64,000 nt of DNA from Mesostigma viride (taxonomy: Eukaryota; Streptophyta; Mesostigmatophyceae; Mesostigmatales; Mesostigmataceae), in NCBI GenBank assembly GCA_009746045.1, contig RPFO01000296.1, positions 2,018,564-2,082,563 of the forward strand, in the 5' to 3' direction. Under the pieces are notes generated by a model, which worked only from the letters and a program-made list of their open reading frames with translations, ran no database searches and was not told where the DNA came from. This document shows positions 53,375 through 61,466 of this stretch, one piece after another. The position numbers and the translations under genes were made by a program. Numbering within the stretch: the first letter of the stretch is position 1; each line of letters opens with the position of its first letter.

Positions 53375-54601
53375 TCAAGACACGTAAACATGCGAAACCT
53401 CTTCCACCACCGTATACGGGACGTCTTTCGGGCAAATTTGGTGTATCGAGATGGAGGACGAGGCCCGACCGCTGTCGTAGTACTCTTCGTCGCGTTTGAT
53501 TTCCACGGTGTACTTGAAATTGCGACTCAACATGATGGCGGTTTCTCCCCGCAACATGAAGAGGGAGATGCATCTGAATCCGGGGGGGAGATGCAAGACA
53601 CGCATTGTTTGGCCGTTTAACGCCGACTTTGGCGGCGCCAGATGACAGAGCAGCACGTTGTTGTTGGTGTGCTCGCCAGCGCTGCGGGGTCCGCTCAGGT
53701 CGTTGAGGCCTTCGGTATCCGGATATAGATACACGATCATCGGTGTGACGAGAGGCGGTGCCTCTTCCAGTGCTTTATCTACGAATTTCAAGTAATGCGG
53801 AAGGACCAGATTGTTCACGGTGTCCCGAGTCATCAGCCTTATGATCCAGTTCAACAACCGAGTGGCGAACGCTCCCTTCTTGTCGTTTCCAGCGTCGCCT
53901 AACCATCTAAACAACGTCGGGGTGTCTTCCAGGGTCCAGGAAGTTTCCGTCTCTCTTATTTTGTCCGCAAAGTCCATGTTTACATTTTGTGGCGTATTAT
54001 TTCCCGCTTTGTCCATCGAGTCGACGTCCTCGAGGTTGACCGGGCCCAGTTTTTTTTCCCGGATCAAAGACCACACGACCCCCGCCAGAGGGTGCAGATA
54101 AGGTTGTGTTGTCGAAAAATAATGCATGTATTGCCCTCTCAACGCGCCCTTGTGCTTATAGTCCAGAAAATGCACGATGGCACTGTGCGGGTCGCCGCGC
54201 AAGTTGACGCAATTGAACGGGGCACTCGGACCGATTTGTTGGAGTATTTGGGCCTGGTGGCGCGAGAAAGTTGCTAGGTAGTTGCCAGACGCCAACACCC
54301 AGTCGGCATTCACAACGGAGCCGTGGAGCCAATTCCAGGGGCCTCCGACTAATTCTCGCATCCAAGGACGCAGGGCCGTGTTAAAAGTCACATGTATACC
54401 AGTACTCTCCACGCCATCTGGCTCCCTAGCGGACTCCGTGATAGACGGCCCTTGTATGTGGTCGTAACGGAGAAAATCGGGATGATAGATAACTAACGTC
54501 GCATCTCCGACCGCGAACGGCATGAGGGACACGGGCGTTCGCCCCTCGCAAAAGTCCGCCTGCGTCTTCGACCCGTACTTCACCATCTCCGCGCGGTGCA
54601 T
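53375..54601 (-). CDS. Hypothetical protein, 408 aa
   Basis: The ATG at 54601 gives 408 residues starting MHRAEMVKYGSKTQADF; the longer frame begins at TTG. The mixed alpha/beta pattern includes VTFNTALRPWMRELVGGPWN, LEDTPTLFRWLGDAG and NNVLLCHLAPPKSALNGQTM. The tail is beta-rich and acidic. No family or motif was recognised. The codons are slightly AT-richer than those of the flanking genes. Confidence 0.65.
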   Translation of the reverse strand: MHRAEMVKYGSKTQADFCEGRTPVSLMPFAVGDATLVIYHPDFLRYDHIQGPSITESAREPDGVESTGIHVTFNTALRPWMRELVGGPWNWLHGSVVNADWVLASGNYLATFSRHQAQILQQIGPSAPFNCVNLRGDPHSAIVHFLDYKHKGALRGQYMHYFSTTQPYLHPLAGVVWSLIREKKLGPVNLEDVDSMDKAGNNTPQNVNMDFADKIRETETSWTLEDTPTLFRWLGDAGNDKKGAFATRLLNWIIRLMTRDTVNNLVLPHYLKFVDKALEEAPPLVTPMIVYLYPDTEGLNDLSGPRSAGEHTNNNVLLCHLAPPKSALNGQTMRVLHLPPGFRCISLFMLRGETAIMLSRNFKYTVEIKRDEEYYDSGRASSSISIHQICPKDVPYTVVEEVSHVYVS

Positions 54602-54667
54602 CAACTCTGCATGCGGTTTTATTTGGCCCGCGCTTCCGTTCGGTCGTTTTATTTGACAGCAACCTGT

Positions 54668-54823
54668 ATGATGGCTTCACGCGCATTCTTCCCCGTCCCA
54701 GCGCCGCGCCCCATCCCAATCCCCATCCCAATCCCCATCCCCGTCCCCGCCCCCGTGCCGCGACCGAGGCCGCGACCCAGACCCAGGCAGCCGCGCCGGG
54801 CCAAGAAGAAGTCCGTCAAGTGA
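54668..54823 (+). CDS. Small Pro/Arg-rich protamine-like protein
   Basis: The ATG at 54668 gives 51 residues. It has a Pro-Ile-Pro tract then a Pro-Arg tract (PRPRPRPRPRQPRRAKKK) and a very high positive charge. Such peptides condense DNA in some virions. It sits beside two other basic proteins at 54833 and 55201, and a DNA-packing set is inferred. The low complexity makes the gene call less certain. Confidence 0.5.
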   Translation: MMASRAFFPVPAPRPIPIPIPIPIPVPAPVPRPRPRPRPRQPRRAKKKSVK

Positions 54824-54832
54824 ACGCGCCAT

Positions 54833-55132
54833 TCAACGCGAGAGTCCGGACATGATCTTGCGCCGGTTCTCGGGGGTGTTCGCGAGGCCGTGTTGCCTCA
54901 ACAGAGCGTCCATCTGCCTCTTGGCCTCCACCATCGCGTCACTCAGCGAGCCCCCGGTCTGCGCGTGCACCCTCTGCACGAACTTGGCCCACAGGTTCTG
55001 CTTCCCCAGCGCGCTCTTCGCCTTCGAAACGACCCGGCCGTCCTTCCTCCGCACCAAGTCCGCGCTCGTGAGCCCCCCCGTCGTCCTGGTCGCCCTGCCT
55101 TTCATGACGTCAGACTTCCTACCGACTGGCAT
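54833..55132 (-). CDS. Basic protein with DUF5771-like domain
   Basis: This 99-residue protein has SDVMKGRATRTTGGLTSADL and GRVVSKAKSALGK, the same pattern as the N-terminus of the basic gene at 36156. The rest is a helical domain with AKRQMDALLRQHGLANTPEN. A DNA- or virion-associated role is inferred from charge and from the distribution of this domain in large DNA viruses. Confidence 0.7.
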   Translation of the reverse strand: MPVGRKSDVMKGRATRTTGGLTSADLVRRKDGRVVSKAKSALGKQNLWAKFVQRVHAQTGGSLSDAMVEAKRQMDALLRQHGLANTPENRRKIMSGLSR

Positions 55133-55200
55133 CCGTATCGCATATACGACTACACCGATATATTTTTATCATGTCGTTTAATGAAACCGATATTTTTTAA

Positions 55201-55602
55201 TCAGAAACGTTTACGCTTACCCGCGGCTCTCCGCCTGCCAGGCATGGCGGCGGTCTTGGCGGCTCTCATGACCCAATCGACTATGGCGTCCGGCCCTCTG
55301 TAAAGAATGCCCGCGCCTTGCTGTCTCAGTCGGCTCAGTTTATCCAGAGACACGGACCACGCCCGCCGCAGGTTCCGCTCCATCACGTTCGCCTCCTGCA
55401 GATCCCTTCTGTATTGGGCAGGGGGGACATCGCCCTTCGCCAACACCTTCCCCCTCGCCAAGGCCTCCAACGCCCCGCCGAAACGATACGACAGCATCCC
55501 AACGGCCGCGTTGTAATCGCGCTCCACAGCCGGCGTCATCGCGGCGGCGGCTCTGGCGCGGTGTGCGCGGGGCCGCGGGGTGCGCGTTTTCTTCACCGCC
55601 AT
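55201..55602 (-). CDS. Small basic protein
   Basis: The ATG at 55602 gives 133 residues; the longer frame starts at TTG. The N-terminus is Lys/Arg/Ala-rich (MAVKKTRTPRPRAHRARAAA). The middle is helical (MLSYRFGGALEALARGK, NVMERNLRRAWSVSLDKL). The C-terminus is again basic (RRRAAGKRKRF). The two basic ends around a helical core recall DNA-binding virion proteins. No family was recognised. Confidence 0.62.
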   Translation of the reverse strand: MAVKKTRTPRPRAHRARAAAAMTPAVERDYNAAVGMLSYRFGGALEALARGKVLAKGDVPPAQYRRDLQEANVMERNLRRAWSVSLDKLSRLRQQGAGILYRGPDAIVDWVMRAAKTAAMPGRRRAAGKRKRF

Positions 55603-55633
55603 GTACGATACACATGCGTGTGGTTTTATATTC

Positions 55634-55665
55634 GCGCTTATCTCGACGGGTAAGATTTCTCCGCT
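55634..55665 (+). promoter_or_regulatory. Putative promoter of BRO-like paralogue 3
   Basis: GCGCTTATCTCGACGGGTAA followed by GATTTCTCCGC matches the element at 52229-52260. It ends 17 nt before the ATG at 55683. Confidence 0.5.
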
Positions 55666-55682
55666 CAACTATATAGCTCAAC

Positions 55683-56570
55683 ATGTCTCAGGCGCTGGTC
55701 AGCTACCTGCAACCGGTGCACGCCGTACCGGACGGCGAGCCGGACCCGTTTGCCGGCAAGATCCGCGTGACGCCGCATGGCAAGATGTCCACATTTGACC
55801 TCCTCTATTCTCTTGGCATGAAGAACCCAAGACAGGTTTTAGCCGATCTGGCGAAGAATTGGAGCCATGATGAGGTTGTCCGTGCCACGGACAACTTCAA
55901 ATTCCCCGGTCCCGGGCAGCGAGAGACGCCTGTCACCGACCGGCAGGGAATCATCAAGATCATCCAGCTCTTGCCCGGCAAGAAGGCCGCCGCCTTCCGC
56001 CACTCCATGGCCGTGCTGCTGGAGAGGTACCTCGACGCGGACCCGGCGCTCATACAGGACCTGCACGACCGGTACCGCGAAAAGACCGGCGAGGAGTTCG
56101 TGCCTCTCCCTCGCCAGCAAGTGCTGGAGGCCCCTCGCATCAAGAGCTGCGAGAAGACAAAGCTCGACATGCGCGCCATCAAGGAGAGGAGCGCCAAGCC
56201 CGTGCCGCCCAGGGTGTACGCCGTCGTGAACAACGCGGCCAACAAGCTGGTGACCGGCTACGAGCAGACCGCCGACTACAGGAAGGACCAGGGGCTCACG
56301 AAGAAGAGCCAAGCAACGCGCGACACGTTCTCAGACCCCATGTGCCTATTGTCCGGCTTCTTCCACGCGCAACACCAAGAGGAGGTGCTTGCCGGCAAAG
56401 ACCCAGAGAAGACGGCGCTGGCCATGGTGGAGGCGCTGGCACCCGGGCTGGCTAAGCTGGGGCACTACGAGAAGGCTCGCGAGTACCGCGGCCCAGAGTT
56501 CGCGACACACAACAAGCGCCTGATGATGGAGAACCAGGCAATTAACAGGGAGAAGAGGATTAAACTGTAA
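55683..56570 (+). CDS. BRO-N-like DNA-binding protein, paralogue 3
   Basis: This 295-residue protein has GKIRVTPHGKMSTFDLLYSL, then a variable segment, NFKFPGPGQRETPVTDRQGI, and LLPGKKAAAFRHSMAVLLER. The C-terminal half has RVYAVVNNAANKLVTGYEQT, a long helical region and a Lys-rich end. It is the closest match to the relic at 4344-4443 in the FKFPG to QRETP stretch. A short AATAAA signal follows. DNA binding and gene regulation are inferred. Confidence 0.75.
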   Translation: MSQALVSYLQPVHAVPDGEPDPFAGKIRVTPHGKMSTFDLLYSLGMKNPRQVLADLAKNWSHDEVVRATDNFKFPGPGQRETPVTDRQGIIKIIQLLPGKKAAAFRHSMAVLLERYLDADPALIQDLHDRYREKTGEEFVPLPRQQVLEAPRIKSCEKTKLDMRAIKERSAKPVPPRVYAVVNNAANKLVTGYEQTADYRKDQGLTKKSQATRDTFSDPMCLLSGFFHAQHQEEVLAGKDPEKTALAMVEALAPGLAKLGHYEKAREYRGPEFATHNKRLMMENQAINREKRIKL

Positions 56571-56606
56571 ACTCAATTAATTGCTCAATAAATCATTCAA
56601 ACCGAA

Positions 56607-56810
56607 TCACATGTTTCTAACCATCACTATCAAAAGGACAACCACGGCAACCGCAAAAAGCAATGGGACAGTCAACTCATTGTTGGACACCAATTTCGGC
56701 TCTACGACTGGAGCGGTGGGGTCCAGCGGCTCCCTCCTCTTCAGATCGCCCACGCCCTCCGCTACAGGAGGGGTGTTCTCTATGCTGGAAGTGGACACGT
56801 TCGAGGACAT
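56607..56810 (-). CDS. Small tail-anchored membrane protein
   Basis: This 67-residue protein has a polar N-terminus and one C-terminal membrane segment, LTVPLLFAVAVVVLLIVMV, which ends RNM. It is probably a virion or host-membrane protein. No family was recognised. Confidence 0.6.
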   Translation of the reverse strand: MSSNVSTSSIENTPPVAEGVGDLKRREPLDPTAPVVEPKLVSNNELTVPLLFAVAVVVLLIVMVRNM

Positions 56811-56838
56811 GGTAACAAGAGTTTATTCATTATTATGT

Positions 56839-57120
56839 TTAGCCTTTTTTTTCCTGCGCGGGTGATGCGAGTTTGCGAATGTCGGCAAGCTCGTCCTCGC
56901 GCGTAACGCATATGCTGTTGGGCCTATCGCGACTGCCGGTGGGCCTGGGCGGGGACATGGCGCGGTTGAGCATGAGCTCGGCAGACACCCTGGCGCGGCG
57001 GTCGCGCACCCACTCCCTGAATTCCTTGTGCATTACCGGGTGGTGATGGCTCAAGTACGAAGACAGCTTGGCCAGACCCGTCCAAAATAGCAAGCCTCCT
57101 ACAATGCCGCACCTAGACAT
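56839..57120 (-). CDS. Small hypothetical membrane-associated protein
   Basis: This 93-residue protein has a weakly hydrophobic start (MSRCGIVGGLLFWTGLAKL), then a His-rich stretch SSYLSHHHPVMHKEF and an Arg-rich middle. A single N-terminal membrane segment is possible. It lies between two other small minus-strand genes. Confidence 0.55.
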   Translation of the reverse strand: MSRCGIVGGLLFWTGLAKLSSYLSHHHPVMHKEFREWVRDRRARVSAELMLNRAMSPPRPTGSRDRPNSICVTREDELADIRKLASPAQEKKG

Positions 57121-57150
57121 ATATTTACAATTAAGGTACCATAATTTATG

Positions 57151-57654
57151 TCAGCCCACGGGAGCCCCCGCCATCTTCGCGTTGACCAGCTCGGTTCGGG
57201 CGGCGGCCAGCTGTTCCCTCAACTTCTCTGCGCTGGCTCTCTGGTTCCTCAGCGCCGTCTCCAGGTTGTTCACGGCCGCCTCCCGCTCCGAAACGACTCC
57301 CTTGAGCTTGTCCATCTGGTTGAGGAGCTTGTTCCTGGCCCGCTCGTGTCTCTTCCTGGCCGCGTCCTTGTCCTTCTTGTTCCTCGCGATGACCTCCTCC
57401 AGCTTGTCCCTTATCCCCACAAACTGGGAGTGGACGGTCTCGACGAATTCGCGGGGGACCAGCACCTTGGAGGGGAGAGGGCCCTCGTTCAGCCGGATGA
57501 CGCGAGTTCCGACGGCCGACGGCGGGTCCGGGAGCTTCGATAATTTCGACGGAGGGATGTTTTCCTTGTCGGAATCGTGGTCGCAGTCACAGCCGCTTTC
57601 ACCCCCTCCCACAGCCACAGACAGAGCCGTATGGCCACTTTCATTCACCCCCAT
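57151..57654 (-). CDS. Coiled-coil protein
   Basis: The ATG at 57654 gives 167 residues. An acidic, Cys/Asp-rich N-terminus (SGCDCDHDSDKENIPPSK) precedes a coiled coil of about 85 residues. The coiled coil includes LLNQMDKLKGVVSEREAAVN and LREQLAAARTELVNAKMAG. It may be a scaffold or dimerisation factor. No family was recognised. Confidence 0.65.
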   Translation of the reverse strand: MGVNESGHTALSVAVGGGESGCDCDHDSDKENIPPSKLSKLPDPPSAVGTRVIRLNEGPLPSKVLVPREFVETVHSQFVGIRDKLEEVIARNKKDKDAARKRHERARNKLLNQMDKLKGVVSEREAAVNNLETALRNQRASAEKLREQLAAARTELVNAKMAGAPVG

Positions 57655-58278
57655 GGCCACAGCAGGCTTCCGACGGATCGCGGACGAAAAAGGGGCTCTG
57701 TCACTGTGAAAAGCTTATATGGGTTTCGACCGCCAGATATTGCGGAACAGGCAGCCAAAACAAGTGATGTGGCGAGATCTCCAGCCTAGTCAGCAGAGAC
57801 AAAAAAATAAATATCTGGATCTTGCCAAGTGGCACTGGAGATCTGCCCAGTCAGCAGAGATCTGCGATCCATCCGAAAAATCCGGGGTCTTGCCAACTGG
57901 ATCTGGAGATCTGCACGGTCAGCAAAGACCTATAAATATCCTAAAGTTCTAGAAGTGTCCTGATGACTCAGATATCTGAGGTGGAAATTCCAGGAGGGCT
58001 GACTAGACAGAGATCCTCCCAGCCGCCGATATTTCCGGCCGAAACCCCTTAAATGGGCGGCCAGGCCCTCTCCAGCCCCAATCCGCCAGCCATCCCACCC
58101 CATCCGCCATAGCCATCCGTCCGACCGCCATGTCCACTCTCTGTCTTTCGTTTCTCCCCCGCGATCCGTAGAAAAAAGAACCCGTCACGGCCATCCATCC
58201 GACGCGGTGTCCAGCCGGTTGTTTATTTCGTTTTCGCGGTCCAGCCAGCGTCCGAAACCCCCCCTTTCGGCCGAAGTC
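57655..58278. repeat. Non-coding gap with imperfect tandem repeats
   Basis: No gene is supported. Two 47-48-bp repeats match imperfectly, 57814-57860 and 57881-57928, sharing GGAGATCTGC and a GTCAGCARAGA end. A shorter related piece lies at 57772-57799. The GAGATCTCCAG-type motif recurs near 62.98 kb. The gap lies between divergent genes and may carry control sites. Confidence 0.6.
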
Positions 58279-59250
58279 ATGAAGCTCGACCAGCTCAGAG
58301 TCCACATCGGCCTGGACGACAAATACGGCCGTCTGAGAAACCCCGATACAGGGGAGGCCATTTTCAGGACCGCAGAGAACACCAGGCGTCTGGAGGCATG
58401 GATCAAGGACAACCCTGACAAGGAGCCCCACCCGCACACCCAGAGGTGCGAGACCTGCCACCTGCTCTGGCCCGAGGCTTCCTTCCATTCCGACTCCAAG
58501 ATCAGGGGGCTGGACTCCTGCCGAAACTGCCACGAGGCAGTCTCGAAGCACTTCATGAAGAAGAGGGTGGAGGTGTGCGACACCGCCAAGAAGGAGGCCA
58601 TCAGGCTGTCGGGGAGGGAGATAGACATCCTCCCCGCGTGCGGCAGGGGCAACAAGAAGTTCGAGGAGGCCATCGCGCAGGCCGATGAGTACTCGCAGGG
58701 CGAGGAGGGCATGGAAGCCATCAGCGGGTGTCTCCTCTGCGGCCAGCTGTTCCAGAACGCGTACTCGGCCAAGGTGGACGAGACCAAGGAGCCGCACTTC
58801 CACATCGGCGGCCTCTGCGACGGCTGCTACATGACGATCCTGGTCGAGCGCGAGACGCCGGACGACCTCGACTGCCCCCTGTGCGTCAAGGAGGGGCGGG
58901 AGAAGCGGCACGTGGCCAAGCTGAAGTTCCCCTACTTCGCCTTCAACCCGCTGCTGACGGCCATCGCCCACGTCGCCAACGTGCGGGGGGCGGGGGAGAT
59001 GACCTTCTTCCACTCGCACAACCTGAAGTGCGTCCCCAGGGAGAAGAAGGCGGCCGTCTCGCCCTCCAGCGCAAAGAGGCTGAGGGAGGACCAGGTGGTC
59101 GTGCCGGACACGAGCGGACCCTGGGTGGTGGAGGAGGTCGAGGGCGAGGCGCCCGAGGTCGAGCGGGTCTACCGCGAGGACAAGTGGGAGATCGCGGTGG
59201 TGGACGCCCCTCCCGCTCCCAAGCGCGATAAGAAGCTCCTGAGGGGCTAG
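58279..59250 (+). CDS. Cys-rich zinc-binding protein with RING-like part
   Basis: The ATG at 58279 gives 323 residues. A first zinc site has C57-x2-C60 and C81-x2-C84 in the style of HNH/endonuclease VII-type knuckles. A second cluster has C151-x2-C154, H173/H175, C180-x2-C183 and C199-x2-C202, in RING-like order. The C-terminal part is acidic. It might bind nucleic acid or act as an E3 ligase; neither is shown. The longer frame starts at a non-ATG codon. Confidence 0.7.
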   Translation: MKLDQLRVHIGLDDKYGRLRNPDTGEAIFRTAENTRRLEAWIKDNPDKEPHPHTQRCETCHLLWPEASFHSDSKIRGLDSCRNCHEAVSKHFMKKRVEVCDTAKKEAIRLSGREIDILPACGRGNKKFEEAIAQADEYSQGEEGMEAISGCLLCGQLFQNAYSAKVDETKEPHFHIGGLCDGCYMTILVERETPDDLDCPLCVKEGREKRHVAKLKFPYFAFNPLLTAIAHVANVRGAGEMTFFHSHNLKCVPREKKAAVSPSSAKRLREDQVVVPDTSGPWVVEEVEGEAPEVERVYREDKWEIAVVDAPPAPKRDKKLLRG

Positions 59251-59414
59251 ACGGTCAGGCCGCGTTCAATGGCAGTCAGCGAGGCCCGAGGGCCCTTCAT
59301 TCGGTCGATGTAGATGCGCGTGCCGGTCGTGATGCGCAGTTGTGATGAGTGATAAACGCGTTATTATTTTTAATGAATAAAGCCTTTTTCACACACACGA
59401 TTGTCCATTGCATC

Positions 59415-61466
59415 TCAGCGGCGTGCCGCGATCTTGCGTCGTTGCGTCTCCCTCCTCTTCCTCCTCTCCTCGTTGGATATGGCCCAGTCTATCTCCGCCA
59501 TCAGCGCGGCGGTGGCACTGGCGCTCGCCCTCTTGTGCGCGTGTGGCGCGGGCGGTCGCCTCCCGCGGCCGCCAGTGTACATGGGGGTGTACATGCTCTT
59601 GCCGATGTACATGCTCTTGCCTGTGTACATGGGCTTGTAGCCCACGTCCAGGTCGGAGTCGTCGTCCGATGACGACGCCATGATTGCAACAGGGGGTGGG
59701 CGGACGGCAGCAGCTCTAGCAGCCGCAGCGGCCTTTTTTCTCACCCCCCCTCTTTTCTTAGAAGCGACCATGTGTCCCTCGGTCTGTGGTACCGCCCTGC
59801 GCGCAACCGCCACCCGCTTCTTCGCGGCTCTCCCGCGCGCGTTCATGGGCACGTAGATATCCGGGTATATGGGCTTGTAACCGACACCCAACTCCTCGTC
59901 GTCGTCGTCCGAGCCGGCAGCAACAGCAGCAGCTATAGCCCGAGCGACGAGAGCAGCAACAACACCGGCACCAGCACCACCGGCAGCACCAGCAGCACCA
60001 GCAGCACCAGCACCACCGGCAGCACCACCAGCACCAGCACCACCGGCAGCACCAGCAGCACCAGCAGCACCAGCACCACCGGCAGCACCACCAGCACCAG
60101 CACCACCGGCAGCACCAGCAGCACCAGCAGCACCGGCAGCACCAGCAGCACCAGCACCACCGGCAGCACCACCAGCACCAGCACCACCAGCAGCACCACC
60201 AGCACCAGCACCACCAGCACCACCAGCACCAGCAGCACCAGCAGCAGTAGCACCAGCAGCAGTAGCACCACGACCACTGCCACGACCACCGGCACCACCA
60301 CCAGCAGCAGCAGGTTTAGCACCACCAGCACCCTTAGCACCACCAGCACCACCAGCAGCACCACCACGACCACCACCAGCAGCAGCAGCAGCAGCATCAG
60401 CAGCAGCAGCAGCAGCATCAGCAGCTGCTTTGTCAGCACTGCCCTTCTTCTTCTTACTGCCACCAGCAGCAGGCCCGCTACCGGCACCACCAGACCCACT
60501 ACCACTGGCAGCAGCAGCAGACTTCCTCTCTTGTTCGGCCTTAGCAGCATCTTTTCTTTCTTGTCTTTTCGCCTTCCTCGAAGCAGCATCGACAGCAGCA
60601 GCTCTCTCTCTTTCGGCTTCAACAGCAGCAGCAGCAGCAGCAGCTCTCTCTCTTTCGGCTTTGGCAGCAGCGGCATCGTTAGCTTCTTTATCGGCCTTAG
60701 CACGTCGTGCTAGGGCGGCTGCCTTGGCGGCCTCGGGATCGGGGGCAGTTGGAGGAGGAGGGGCAGCGGAAGACCCAGCGGTGTCGGGGGGGGTGTAATG
60801 TGGTACCCCCAATTCATCGGCCATCTTATTGTGTTCTACAATATGAGCTTTCAAGCGTTCTAGTGCTCCCCGAGCCGCGCTCACATTAGCGGGCGTTTTA
60901 TCTGTTTTTGCCAAACTAAGAGCCCGTGTCGAGGCTTCTTGGGCTTTACTTATTTCAGTTGCCAACTCGCCCAGAACTGTGAGCCTTCGTTCTCGAGTAT
61001 CCGGGACAGTGTTCATGGCCTCAAGCTCCTTTGTGTACCTCCGCCGGGCTTCCAGATCCTTATTAAAAACTCGTTGGGCATCTTGGTAAATCTTGTACGC
61101 AGACGTGGCCGCAGCTGTATAGCGCTTGGACCTTTCCATATCTCCGGCGTCTTTTAGTTTATTAGCTTGTTCAGTGTAGTCCATATGCTTCTTCCTGTAC
61201 CTGTCCACACGCTCTTCTTCACCAGGAATTCTTGCGTTCAGGGCTGCAATACGGTTAGTGAGCACGGTCTTATCCAGTTTTATGCTTACCTTCTTCCCCG
61301 CGCGCATGCTGTGCCCTCCCCCAGGCGCGCCCGCGCGCTTCGCGCCCCCCCCGTGGCTAGCGCACCGCCCGTCCCGCCCCAGCCCCACCCGCCGCCCGCA
61401 CCGCCCGCCACCCCGCGTCACCCCCCCGCACGTCTTCGCGCTCAATCCGCCTCGACCTCGCGTCAT
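59415..61466 (-). CDS. Ala/Gly-rich low-complexity protein with HGG-type N-terminus
   Basis: This 683-residue protein has an N-terminal motif with TCGG, RCGRR and RCASHGGGAKRAGAPGG. It resembles the small Cys-His-GG motif found in many phage and virus proteins. A coiled-coil region (about 60-200) follows, then a long Ala/Gly-rich run (about 330-520) encoded by CAGCAC-type repeats. Two copies of a GVGYKPIYP or DVGYKPMYT motif and a basic end close it. The tail resembles DNA-packing virion proteins. The low-complexity part may vary in length. Confidence 0.68.
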   Translation of the reverse strand: MTRGRGGLSAKTCGGVTRGGGRCGRRVGLGRDGRCASHGGGAKRAGAPGGGHSMRAGKKVSIKLDKTVLTNRIAALNARIPGEEERVDRYRKKHMDYTEQANKLKDAGDMERSKRYTAAATSAYKIYQDAQRVFNKDLEARRRYTKELEAMNTVPDTRERRLTVLGELATEISKAQEASTRALSLAKTDKTPANVSAARGALERLKAHIVEHNKMADELGVPHYTPPDTAGSSAAPPPPTAPDPEAAKAAALARRAKADKEANDAAAAKAERERAAAAAAAVEAERERAAAVDAASRKAKRQERKDAAKAEQERKSAAAASGSGSGGAGSGPAAGGSKKKKGSADKAAADAAAAAADAAAAAAGGGRGGAAGGAGGAKGAGGAKPAAAGGGAGGRGSGRGATAAGATAAGAAGAGGAGGAGAGGAAGGAGAGGAAGGAGAAGAAGAAGAAGAAGGAGAGGAAGGAGAAGAAGAAGGAGAGGAAGGAGAAGAAGAAGGAGAGVVAALVARAIAAAVAAGSDDDDEELGVGYKPIYPDIYVPMNARGRAAKKRVAVARRAVPQTEGHMVASKKRGGVRKKAAAAARAAAVRPPPVAIMASSSDDDSDLDVGYKPMYTGKSMYIGKSMYTPMYTGGRGRRPPAPHAHKRASASATAALMAEIDWAISNEERRKRRETQRRKIAARR
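59940..60425. repeat. Low-complexity CAGCAC/CACCAG repeats inside a gene
   Basis: Dense imperfect repeats of CACCAGCAGCACCGGCAGC type encode the Ala/Gly run of the gene on the minus strand. They produce spurious long frames on the plus strand. Confidence 0.9.

Noticed and set aside
59933-60713. Long frames on both strands in the CAGCAC repeat
   Set aside because: The minus-strand frame is continuous with a gene that has non-repetitive ends; the Ser/Thr-rich and Leu/Val-rich alternatives are repeat artefacts.
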